Assembly (NCBI RefSeq): GCF_013408655.1
Contig: NZ_JACCBP010000001.1
Location: 2,232,001-2,296,000, forward strand
Direction of reading: 5' to 3'
DNA: 64,000 nucleotides
Origin: Pigmentiphaga litoralis
Lineage (GTDB): Bacteria; Pseudomonadota; Gammaproteobacteria; Burkholderiales; Burkholderiaceae_B
The notes beneath the pieces were generated by a model. The model saw only the letters and a program-made list of their open reading frames with translations, made no database searches and was not told where the DNA came from. This document shows, piece by piece, positions 46,748-54,441 of the stretch. The translations under genes were made by a program, and so were the position numbers. The number at the start of each line of letters is the position of its first letter. The first letter of the stretch is position 1.

Positions 46748-47112
46748 GGGAATTCGTGTGCCTGATGCGCGACCAGATGCTGATAGTCCGCACGCAAGGG
46801 CGAAAAGATATCGAGGTTCAGCACCACTTCGTCGCCCACCGGTTCGGCGTAATGCATGACGTGTGGCGGGATGCGGATCATGCTGCCCGGCCCGCCTTCA
46901 ACGACGTCGTCCCCCACGTGGAATCGCACGCGTCCTTGCACAATCACCACCAGTTGTTCGAAGTCATGCTGATGGGGGTTGGTGTCCATGCCTGGCGTAA
47001 GCCAGTTCATGACACAGATCGTGTCGTCACCCCGGAACCCGACCCGTTCAACGCCCTTGCGGACCGTTTCCCTGGGCAGGGAATTCCAGTTGTAGAGATG
47101 GGCTTGCGTCAT
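46744..47112 (-). CDS. Cupin domain protein
   Basis: 122 residues, single cupin with motif 1 PHQHDFEQLVVIVQG and motif 2 PPHVMHYAEPV supplying His ligands. The ATG at 47112 is chosen because GGAGG lies 6 bases upstream, inside the longer frame that begins at 47130. First gene of block A; a regulatory inverted repeat lies about 30 bases upstream. It may be an isomerase, lyase or dioxygenase of the pathway. Confidence 0.85.
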   Translation of the reverse strand: MTQAHLYNWNSLPRETVRKGVERVGFRGDDTICVMNWLTPGMDTNPHQHDFEQLVVIVQGRVRFHVGDDVVEGGPGSMIRIPPHVMHYAEPVGDEVVLNLDIFSPLRADYQHLVAHQAHEFP

Positions 47113-47140
47113 GTCTTGCCTCCGGCTCAATGCTTATATC

Positions 47141-47177
47141 GTTTCTTTCAGTAGAACGTCTTTTCTTTGATAGAAAC
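47141..47177 (-). promoter_or_regulatory. Inverted repeat, likely IclR operator over the block A promoter
   Basis: GTTTCTTTCA (47141-47150) and TGATAGAAAC (47168-47177) are inverted with 9 of 10 matches. The surrounding 50 bases are only about one third G+C in a GC-rich region. On the minus strand a TATAAG (-10-like) lies at 47139-47134, just downstream. Confidence 0.5.
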
Positions 47178-47289
47178 ATCATACGGATGGCGAACTGGGG
47201 CGTCAATGGGCGTGACGCGTCGCTCGGGGCGTGTTTTCCCTGAGTCGAAAGACGCGAAGTGAAAGGTGCAGGAGGTCCGGCGCTGCGGC

Positions 47290-48207
47290 TCAGCTCGCCT
47301 TGAACCACGCCGGATGCATGGGCGGGATGTGCTCCGCCAGCCAGTCCGCAAAGGCGTGTACTTGCGGTGCCAGATGCGTGCGGCTCGGATACAGCACGGA
47401 GACGCGCCGCAGGCTGGGCCGCGCAAAGGGCAGCACCTCGATCAGGTCGCCGCTGGCAAGGTGGGCGTCCAACGTGATGCCTGGCGCCTGGATGATGCCG
47501 AACCCGGCCAGTCCGCACTGCACATAGGCATGCGACTCGTTGACCGTGATGGCGCCGCGGCTGGGAAAGGCACGGTCCTGCCCGTCTTCCGAAAACAGCC
47601 ACGGCATCGGACGATGGCTTTCCCCCGACAGAAAATTGACGCCCTGGTGCCGGGCCAGATCGCTCAACGATCGCGGTTCGCCCCACGTCGCCAGGTACTG
47701 CGGCGACGCGCAGGTCACCATGACCACGGACCCGATGGGTCGCGCCACCATGCTGGAATCGGGCAGCTCGCCAAGCCGGAGCACGCAGTCGACCCCCTCA
47801 GCAATGAGATCCACGGTCCGATCCGTGACCCCGACCACAAGCTCGATATCGGGAAACGTTTCGGTAAACGCTTTCAGACTTTCCATCAGGCTGCGTTGCG
47901 CGAATGCCGAGGGAATATCGACCCGCAAGCGGCCTTGAAGCGTCGAACGGCGCGGATCGAACATCGACGTGGTGCGCGCGATGTCACCCAGGATGTCCTT
48001 CACCCGTTCATAGAAACGTTCCCCCTCCACGGTCAACTTTACGGTGCGTGTCGTCCGATGGACGAGCCTGACGCCCACCGATGCTTCCAGGTCCTGAATG
48101 CATCGCGTGACAAAAGGACGGCCGAGCTGCATGGCCTCGGCCACTTTGGTGAAGCTGCCCAGCTCGGCAAGCCGCGCAAACACCTGCAGGGATTGCAGCA
48201 GTTCCAT
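47290..48207 (-). CDS. LysR family transcriptional regulator
   Basis: 305 residues with HTH (about 3-60, SFTKVAEAMQLGRPFVTRCI) and a CrgA-type effector domain (DRTVDLIAEGVDCVLRLG). The ATG at 48207 has GGAG 4 bases upstream. The frame runs on to 48279 but that part is antisense to the alcohol dehydrogenase remnant. The gene starts about 10 bases from the broken end of that remnant, so its natural promoter may have been lost. Confidence 0.88.
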   Translation of the reverse strand: MELLQSLQVFARLAELGSFTKVAEAMQLGRPFVTRCIQDLEASVGVRLVHRTTRTVKLTVEGERFYERVKDILGDIARTTSMFDPRRSTLQGRLRVDIPSAFAQRSLMESLKAFTETFPDIELVVGVTDRTVDLIAEGVDCVLRLGELPDSSMVARPIGSVVMVTCASPQYLATWGEPRSLSDLARHQGVNFLSGESHRPMPWLFSEDGQDRAFPSRGAITVNESHAYVQCGLAGFGIIQAPGITLDAHLASGDLIEVLPFARPSLRRVSVLYPSRTHLAPQVHAFADWLAEHIPPMHPAWFKAS

Positions 48208-48216
48208 GTCGCTCCG

Positions 48217-49035
48217 TTGGGCGAAGGCGTCACCCGGTTTGCGGTGGGTGACCGCGTCAATTCCCATCTGTATTCGCACTGGCTGGACGGCGCACCGGGC
48301 CCGGATGAACCGGAATATTGCTTCGGGTCACCGCTGCCCGGCGGCTTGGCCGAGTACATGATCATCCATGAAGACAGTGCGGTCGGCGCGCCCGAGAACA
48401 TGACGGATGAAGAGGCATCCACGCTGCCCATCGCGGCCTTGACGGCCTGGTACGCGCTGGTCGATTTCGGCCAGATCCAGCCGGGGCAGACGGTGCTGGT
48501 GCAAGGGTCGGGCGGCGTGTCGGTATTCGCTGCGCAGATCGCTACGGCACTCGGCGCAAAGGTGATCGTGACGTCCAGCCGGGATGCCAATATCGATGCC
48601 TTGAAGGCGCTCGGCGCCGTTGCAGGTGTCAACTATCGCACCCATCCGGAGTGGGCAACCGAAGTGCTGAAGCTGACCGGCGGACACGGCGTGGACCTGC
48701 TGCTCGACGTGGCAGGCGGCGACGGGATCAATCAATCCGTGGCAGCCACCCGGGCGGCGGGCCGCATTGCCCAGATCGGTTTCCTGACAGGTCAGACGAC
48801 GTCATTGAATCTGATGCCATTGATCTTCCGCCAGACAACGATCCGCGGTATTGCGGTCGCGCCTCGGTCGTCGTTCGACCGCATGAATGCGTTCCTTGGC
48901 CAGAACCGGATCCGGCCGGTCATTGACCACGTGTATACGTTTGACCAGGCGCGCGAAGCGTACGAGCACCTGGCGCGCGGTGCGTTCGGCAAGGTGGTCA
49001 TCACGATCGGCGGGCCGTCCAGCGACGCACGCTGA
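48217..49035 (+). pseudogene. Zinc-type alcohol dehydrogenase/quinone reductase remnant, N-terminus missing
   Basis: The 272-codon frame encodes the end of the GroES-like domain (GVTRFAVGDRVNSHLYSH) and a full Rossmann domain with VLVQGSGGVSVFAAQIA and GGHGVDLLLDVAGG. Homology begins abruptly about residue 70 of a normal 340-residue family member, so the catalytic zinc Cys and His region is lost. The frame stays open leftwards across the LysR gene on the other strand, but that part is not dehydrogenase. A deletion or rearrangement joined it to the LysR gene. Confidence 0.75.
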
Positions 49036-49038
49036 ATG

Positions 49039-49066
49039 GAAAAACCGCGCCCCAAGGGACGCGGTT
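49039..49066 (-). terminator. Intrinsic terminator after the Bug gene of block B
   Basis: A 7-bp stem (49043-49049 with 49060-49066, AACCGCG/CGCGGTT) runs on the minus strand into TTTTT. It lies 28 bases beyond the stop of the gene at 49094. Confidence 0.75.
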
Positions 49067-49093
49067 CATGGATAACCACAGCGCAATAAGCGA

Positions 49094-50074
49094 TCAGTCG
49101 ATGATGATGTTCGCCTGCTGGATCACCGGACGCCACAGGGCGATCTGGTCCTTGATGTACTTGGCGAATTCTTCAGGCGTGTTGTGCATCGGTTCCAGCC
49201 CTTCCTTCTTGAAGATCTCGATCGTTTCGGGGCTGTTCAGCACCTTGATGATCTCGCGGTTCAGGCGATCCACGATGGGCTTGGGGGTGCCGGCCACAGT
49301 CAGCAGGCCATACCACTGGCTGGCTTCGAAACCTTCCATGCCCTTGGTTTCGGCAATGGTTGGAACGTCGGGCAGCAGGGGCAGGCGCTTGGGGGTCGCA
49401 ACGGCAATGGCGCGCAGACGGCCGCCCTGGATGTGCGGGTAGAGCGGCGGCAAGCCCGTCAGCACCACTGACGTCACGCCTCCGATCAGGTCGTTCAGTG
49501 CAGGCGCGGTGCCTTTGTAGGGCACGTGTTGCAGCTGGATGCCGGCCTTGAGCTTGAAGTACTCCATGGCCAGGTGGGCCGCGCTGCCGTTGCCGCCCGA
49601 CGCGTAGTCGTAGCCGTTGGGCTTGGCCTTGGCGGCCTTGACCAGTTCGTCCACATTCTTGACGTCAAGGCGCGACGGGTTCACGGCGAGCACGTTCGGC
49701 ACGGCGGCCACCAGCGACAACGGTGCAAAGTCCTTGACCGGGTCGTAGGGCAGCTTGCGGTACATGGTGGCGTTGGCGCCAAAGGTGCCGATGGCGCCCA
49801 TGATGATGGTGTAGCCATCGGGGGCGGCAGCCTTGGCGGCTTGCGTGCCGATGATGCCGCCCGCGCCTGGCTTGTTTTCGACGATGATCGTCTGGTTCAG
49901 CGCGGCGCCCAGCTGCTTGCTCATCACGCGCGCGATGATGTCGGTGCTGCCACCGGGGGTGAAGGGCACGATCAGCGTGATCGGGCGGGTCGGGTAGCTG
50001 TCGGCGGCCTGGGCGGAGCCCACGATGCACAGGGCGGCCAACATTGAAACTGCTACGGGGTGCTTCTTGAACAT
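49094..50074 (-). CDS. Bug family tricarboxylate-type substrate-binding protein
   Basis: 326 residues: a Sec signal (VAVSMLAALCIVGSAQA), VPFTPGGSTDIIAR, ENKPGAGGIIGT. The ATG at 50074 has GAGGAG upstream. Last gene of the itaconate-type block B, 69 bases after the lyase gene; it may bind itaconate, citramalate or a related dicarboxylate (inference from context). Confidence 0.92.
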   Translation of the reverse strand: MFKKHPVAVSMLAALCIVGSAQAADSYPTRPITLIVPFTPGGSTDIIARVMSKQLGAALNQTIIVENKPGAGGIIGTQAAKAAAPDGYTIIMGAIGTFGANATMYRKLPYDPVKDFAPLSLVAAVPNVLAVNPSRLDVKNVDELVKAAKAKPNGYDYASGGNGSAAHLAMEYFKLKAGIQLQHVPYKGTAPALNDLIGGVTSVVLTGLPPLYPHIQGGRLRAIAVATPKRLPLLPDVPTIAETKGMEGFEASQWYGLLTVAGTPKPIVDRLNREIIKVLNSPETIEIFKKEGLEPMHNTPEEFAKYIKDQIALWRPVIQQANIIID

Positions 50075-50143
50075 GACGTCTCCTCGTCGTTCTGATACTC
50101 GGAATGAGGCGGTTCGCGCGCCGCCTTTCAACACAACAAAAAC

Positions 50144-51058
50144 TTATCTGGCCTGGCTGCGGTGGCGGGCTTCGATGCTGGCATGCCTTGCCAGCAGCCG
50201 CCGCGCGCGTTCGACTACCGGCACGTCGATCATCTTGCCGTCGATCTGGAAGGATGCCCTGCCCTCGGCTTCGGCCTGGGTGTTCGCATCCAGCAGGCGG
50301 CGCGCATACGCGACCGCGTCGGCATTGGGACCATATTCTTCGTTGACGACCGCAACTTGTCCGGGATGCACGCAGCTCGCGCCATCAAACCCGAATTGGC
50401 GTGAGCGGCGCACCATGGCGCGAAAATGTTCCATGTCCGAAAAGTCGGCCACCGACGCAATGAAACCCAGGGGCATGACACCGGCCGCGCGGGCCGCCAG
50501 GATCATGCGTTGTTTGGGCATCAACAGGGCTTCATCGGTGGGCTCGAAGCCGCCATTCAGCGCGAAGTCTTCGCCGCCGATGTTGATGGCCACCATGCGT
50601 GCGGACGCGCGCGCGATCTCGGTCATGACCTCGAAGGCATCGGGTGTTTCGATCATGGCCATCAGCCGCGTATGGCCCAGCGGCAGCCCCTGGCGAATCT
50701 CCAGTTCACTGACAAGTTCGTCGATCAGGCGCACATGCGATGCGCCGTCGACCTTGGTGATGGCAATGCCATCGACCTCGGGCAGCACGCAGGCTTCGAT
50801 GTCGCGCACGGCCAGCGACAGTGGACGGTTGATCCGCACAACGACATCCGCGCCGCCCTGGCGCACGGTCTGCGCAGCGGCTTGCAAGCCAAGGCGGGCC
50901 GTGGCCTTTTCGGACACGGGCACGCTGTCTTCCAGGTCCAGGATGATGGCGTCGGCGCCGCGGGTATGGGCCTTGTCGACGAACTTGGTCACGTTGGCCG
51001 GCACATAGAGCAAGGACCGCCACACAGGCAGTTCGCGCTTCACGATGTGTGCGTTCAT
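50144..51058 (-). CDS. CitE-like lyase, probable (S)-citramalyl-CoA lyase
   Basis: 304-residue HpcH/HpaI-CitE TIM barrel: SLLYVPANVTKFVDKAH, ADAIILDLEDSVP, MAMIETPDAFEV (metal Glu) and VAINIGGEDFALNGG (metal Asp), then FDGASCVHPGQV. In a unit with a hydratase and a CoA-transferase it is most simply citramalyl-CoA lyase, giving pyruvate and acetyl-CoA; malyl-CoA lyase is the alternative. The ATG at 51058 overlaps the CoA-transferase stop by ATGA. Confidence 0.85.
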   Translation of the reverse strand: MNAHIVKRELPVWRSLLYVPANVTKFVDKAHTRGADAIILDLEDSVPVSEKATARLGLQAAAQTVRQGGADVVVRINRPLSLAVRDIEACVLPEVDGIAITKVDGASHVRLIDELVSELEIRQGLPLGHTRLMAMIETPDAFEVMTEIARASARMVAINIGGEDFALNGGFEPTDEALLMPKQRMILAARAAGVMPLGFIASVADFSDMEHFRAMVRRSRQFGFDGASCVHPGQVAVVNEEYGPNADAVAYARRLLDANTQAEAEGRASFQIDGKMIDVPVVERARRLLARHASIEARHRSQAR

Positions 51059-52359
51059 GCCTGCGCCTTTGCGGGTTCGGCCGCCGCGGTCTTTTTCGCC
51101 TTGGGCGCGTATTGCGCCACCGCGCCCGCTGCAATCATGTCTTCGATCTGCGCATCGGTGTAGCCCACCTCTTGCAATACCTCGCGGCTGTTCTCGCCGA
51201 TGTGCGGCGCGATGTTCCGCAGGGCCGGCGTGTAGGTCGCGAAGCGCACCGGGTTGCGCAGGTTGGTCAGCGTCCCTTCGGTCGGATGCTCGACCTTCTG
51301 AAACAGGCCGGTGTCCGCCAGGTGCGGATCTTCCAGCACCGAGTCCAGGGTGTGCATGGGCATGGCGGGCAGGTCTTCGGCTTCCAGAATGGCCAGCCAT
51401 TCGGCCGTTGTCCTGGTCGCAAAGATCTCGTTGCGGATGCGGAACATTTCGCCAATGTTTTCGAAGCGATCCTTCTTGTCGGCAAAGCGCGGATCCACGC
51501 TCAGTTCCGGCCGGCCGATCGCTCGGAACATGGCGTGCACCTGCGGGTCGGTGTTGGCCGTCATGCAGATGTAGCCATCCAGCGTCTTGATCGGGCGCGA
51601 GTTCGGATTGAGCAGACGGCTGTCGCCCGCGCCCCCCAATGGCGGATCAAACGTCTTCAGGAACATGTGCTCGGCCAGCACAAAGGCGGCCATGCTTTCG
51701 AACATGGGCAGCTCGACCGTTTGCGGGCCGCCGTAGCGCAGGCGTTGCACCACGGCCAGCAGCAGGCAGTTGGCCAGCATGACGCCGACCGTACGGTCGG
51801 CAATCACCATGGGCACATAGCGCGGCACGCCGTCGGTGCCATCGTTGATCGACGCCAGGCCCGATGCGCCCTGGATGATGGAATCGTAGGCAGGCTTGTC
51901 TTTGTAGCGGCCTTCCTGGCCGAAGCCGACCACGCTGCAATAGATCAGGTCGGGCTTCAGCTTCTGCAGGTCTTCCGGCGCCAGGCCCAGGCGTGCCGCG
52001 GCTTGCGGACGCATGTTGTGCACGACGGCATCGGCGGTGGCGATCAGCTTTTTCAACGAATCCAGCGCGCCGGGTTTCTTCAGGTCCAGCGCCAGGCTTT
52101 TCTTGTTGCGGTTCAGGTGCAGATACTTGCCCGACATGCCCGGCGTGGTGGGCGAACGGCCGCCAATCCAGCGCGACAGGTCGCCCGTCGGGTGTTCGAT
52201 CTTGATCACTTCGGCGCCAAAGTCGGCCAGGATCTGCGTGGCCAGGGGGCCGACCACGACTTGCGTCAGGTCGACAATCCGCATGCCTTCCAGCGGCGCG
52301 CGCTGACCGTTCCCAGGCGCTGCGGCAATGTTCATGTTGGTGCTCGTGTCGGTGCTCAT
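51055..52359 (-). CDS. Family III CoA-transferase, probable itaconate CoA-transferase
   Basis: 434 residues of the CaiB/BaiF family. RIVDLTQVVVGPLATQILADFGAEVIKIE is the N-terminal signature region (motif start VVVGPLATQ), and KPAYDSIIQGASGL holds the catalytic Asp. It would move CoA from succinyl-CoA to itaconate. Pro/Ala/Lys-rich C terminus. It is coupled by ATGA to the hydratase upstream and the lyase downstream. Confidence 0.85.
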   Translation of the reverse strand: MSTDTSTNMNIAAAPGNGQRAPLEGMRIVDLTQVVVGPLATQILADFGAEVIKIEHPTGDLSRWIGGRSPTTPGMSGKYLHLNRNKKSLALDLKKPGALDSLKKLIATADAVVHNMRPQAAARLGLAPEDLQKLKPDLIYCSVVGFGQEGRYKDKPAYDSIIQGASGLASINDGTDGVPRYVPMVIADRTVGVMLANCLLLAVVQRLRYGGPQTVELPMFESMAAFVLAEHMFLKTFDPPLGGAGDSRLLNPNSRPIKTLDGYICMTANTDPQVHAMFRAIGRPELSVDPRFADKKDRFENIGEMFRIRNEIFATRTTAEWLAILEAEDLPAMPMHTLDSVLEDPHLADTGLFQKVEHPTEGTLTNLRNPVRFATYTPALRNIAPHIGENSREVLQEVGYTDAQIEDMIAAGAVAQYAPKAKKTAAAEPAKAQA

Positions 52360-53279
52360 GCCTTGCTCCCGTCAGCCAGCGTGGCCTGACCCATCACAAT
52401 GGTCTTGCCGGCTTCGCTCACGACCCGAAAGCCGATCGCGCCATCCCCTTCCTGCGCACTTTCGATATGGAAGGGCTGGCCTTCGAACAGGGGCGAGGTG
52501 TTCCGTGTACTGAGGGTTGCGAACGGCATGCCCCAGGCGTCGTGCAGGTGTTCGATCGCGCACAGGGTCGACAGGCCGCCGTTGACCACGAGCCCGGGGT
52601 AGCCTTCCACGCCGGTGGCATACGGCTGGTCGTAATGGATGCGATGACCGTTGAAGCACAACGCGCTGTAGCGAAAGATCATGACCGGATCGGCGGTAAT
52701 GACCGGCGACGTCTTGTCGGCAGTGAAGGCCGGTGCAGACGCCTTGGCCGCAGCCGCCGGCGCGCCTTCCTTGCCCACGGCGGACGCCGCCGTGCGGTAC
52801 ACCACGTCCTGCTCTTCGATCACCGCGACGCCTGCCGCATTGCGGATGGTGTGGCGCAAGGTGACGAACACGAGTGGACCGGTGCTGCCCTGCTTGTTGG
52901 CAATCGATGCGATTTCGGATACCCGTTCGACGTCGTCGCCAATCCGGATGGGGGCAATGAACTGCATGCGTTTGCCCGCGAACATGCGCTTGGGCAAGGC
53001 GACCGGCGGCAGGAAATCGCCCAGCGCCGGATGGCCGTCCCGCCCGATCTGCGAACGCGGCACCACCCGCGGAAACAGCACGCTGTACCAGCCCTGCGGC
53101 AAGGCATCGCCGCGCCGCAGGCCCACCCGGTTCGATTCCACGGTCGCGGCCAGGCGCTCGGCCAGTTGCGGGGTCACGGTGTCGGTCACGGTTTCGGTGC
53201 GGCCGATCCAGGCCTGCAGATCCTCGGCAGGCGCGGCGGCGGACGGCGGCGCCGTCTGGGCGGATGGGGTGGCGTTCAC
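52356..53279 (-). CDS. MaoC/FAS1-type hydratase, probable itaconyl-CoA or mesaconyl-CoA hydratase
   Basis: 307 residues with two hot-dog folds: an N-terminal FAS1-dehydratase part (GDFLPPVALPKRMFAGKRM, RIGDDVERVSEIASI) and a C-terminal part with RYSALCFNGHRIHYDQPYA and EGYPGLVVNGG. This architecture is shared with mesaconyl-C4-CoA hydratase and itaconyl-CoA hydratase. The GTG at 53279 has GGAG 5 bases upstream; an ATG at 53312 is possible. First gene of block B, divergent from a LysR gene. Confidence 0.85.
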   Translation of the reverse strand: MNATPSAQTAPPSAAAPAEDLQAWIGRTETVTDTVTPQLAERLAATVESNRVGLRRGDALPQGWYSVLFPRVVPRSQIGRDGHPALGDFLPPVALPKRMFAGKRMQFIAPIRIGDDVERVSEIASIANKQGSTGPLVFVTLRHTIRNAAGVAVIEEQDVVYRTAASAVGKEGAPAAAAKASAPAFTADKTSPVITADPVMIFRYSALCFNGHRIHYDQPYATGVEGYPGLVVNGGLSTLCAIEHLHDAWGMPFATLSTRNTSPLFEGQPFHIESAQEGDGAIGFRVVSEAGKTIVMGQATLADGSKA

Positions 53280-53391
53280 TGTGTCTCCGTGAGATTTTCT
53301 GTATGCACGCATCCTAGCCGGGCCACCCATTTCCGAAAACTGATAAATTGCTCATGTCCATTCCAAACCGCTATACCCCACCCCGGCCACC

Positions 53392-54327
53392 ATGAAACTC
53401 CAGCAAATCCGCGCCTTTTGTGTCGTTGTCGACGAAGCCATGAGCATTTCGCGGGCCGCGCGCGTGCTGTGCATGACGCAGCCCGCCGTCAGCAAACAGA
53501 TCAAGCAGCTGGAAGACAGCCTGGGCGCAACGTTGCTGGTGCGATCGAAAAGCCGGCTGCTGGGGCTGACGGATGTGGGCGAAGACGTGCTGCGCAGCGC
53601 CCGAGCCATGCTTGCCGCGGCGCAGGACATCGGCCTGATCGTAAGCGACCATCAGCACCGGGCGCAGGGCCGGCTGGTCATTGCAACGACGCACACGCAC
53701 GCGCGCTACGCGCTGCAGGACATCATTCCGAGCTTTGCGCGGCGGCATCCGGAAATCGCCCTGAACATCGTGCAGGCCAATCCCAGCGAAATTTCCGATC
53801 TGGTGCTGACGGGGCAGGCGGACCTGGGCATTTCGACCCTGCCCCCTGCGCTGCCGCCGTCGGTAGTCGCGATTGCCTGCTACACCTTCAAGCATGTGCT
53901 GATCGGTCCGCCCGACCACGCCGTGTTCGATGGGCCGATCACGCTGGAAACCATGGCGGCCTACCCGCTGATCACCTACAGCGAACAGCATGCGATCGGC
54001 CGGCGGCTGATCCAGGCGTTTGATGATGCCGGGCTGGCGCCCAAGATCGCGGTGCGCGGGACGGATGTGGAGGTGATGAAGTATTACGCGTCGATCGGCC
54101 TGGGCCTGGCCGTGATTCCGGTGATCGCGTATGCCAGCGACCTGGACCGCAACCTGACGGCCGCACCGATCGATCACCTGTTTCCGACCAGCACGGTGTA
54201 CGTGGTCGCGCGCCGGGGCGCCTACTGGCCGCGGCATCAATACGATTTTGTGGAGACGGTGACGCCCGGGCTGACCCGCGACAAGGTCGACGAGGCGATG
54301 TCGGGGGCAATGGCGGTAGAAGGATGA
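53392..54327 (+). CDS. LysR family transcriptional regulator (CysB/Cbl-like)
   Basis: 311 residues with HTH (about 3-60, MSISRAARVLCMTQPAVSKQI) and an effector domain starting VIATTHTHARYALQDIIPSF, the CysB/Cbl signature stretch. Its position, divergent from the hydratase gene with 112 bases between, marks it as regulator of block B, comparable to the LysR regulators of other itaconate operons. A TGA-N8-TCA palindrome at 53341-53354 in the intergenic region could be its site. Confidence 0.9.
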   Translation: MKLQQIRAFCVVVDEAMSISRAARVLCMTQPAVSKQIKQLEDSLGATLLVRSKSRLLGLTDVGEDVLRSARAMLAAAQDIGLIVSDHQHRAQGRLVIATTHTHARYALQDIIPSFARRHPEIALNIVQANPSEISDLVLTGQADLGISTLPPALPPSVVAIACYTFKHVLIGPPDHAVFDGPITLETMAAYPLITYSEQHAIGRRLIQAFDDAGLAPKIAVRGTDVEVMKYYASIGLGLAVIPVIAYASDLDRNLTAAPIDHLFPTSTVYVVARRGAYWPRHQYDFVETVTPGLTRDKVDEAMSGAMAVEG

Positions 54328-54346
54328 CGCGGAAGGATGACGCGGA
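54321..54346. repeat. 13-bp tandem duplication over the LysR stop codon
   Basis: AGGATGACGCGGA occurs twice in direct succession (54321-54333 and 54334-54346). The first copy contains the stop codon of the LysR gene. The tRNA gene begins 10 bases further on. Confidence 0.9.
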
Positions 54347-54355
54347 AGGCTGATC

Positions 54356-54430
54356 TGGTCTCCCCGGCAGGAATCGAACCTGCATCTATCCCTTAGGAGG
54401 GGATTGCACTATCCATTGTGCGACGGGGAG
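54356..54430 (-). tRNA. tRNA-Arg (anticodon CCT), CCA encoded
   Basis: Folds as a full cloverleaf: acceptor CTCCCCG with CGGGGAG, D stem GCAC/GTGC with loop AATGGATA, anticodon stem ATCCC/GGGAT with loop CTCCTAA (anticodon CCT at 54397-54395), four-base variable loop, T arm GCAGG-TTCGATT-CCTGC, discriminator A and genomic CCA. It begins 11 bases after the stop of the molybdoenzyme gene on the same strand. Reads AGG codons. Confidence 0.95.
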
Positions 54431-54441
54431 ACTGGCGCGGA

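Noticed and set aside
47266..48207. Left half of a 589-codon plus-strand frame leading into the alcohol dehydrogenase
   Set aside because: This part is antisense to the LysR gene. Only the portion from about 48217 shows dehydrogenase homology, so it is not a fusion protein.
54356..54430. Genomic island inserted at tRNA-Arg
   Set aside because: No integrase gene and no duplicated tRNA 3' end were seen within the window on either side.
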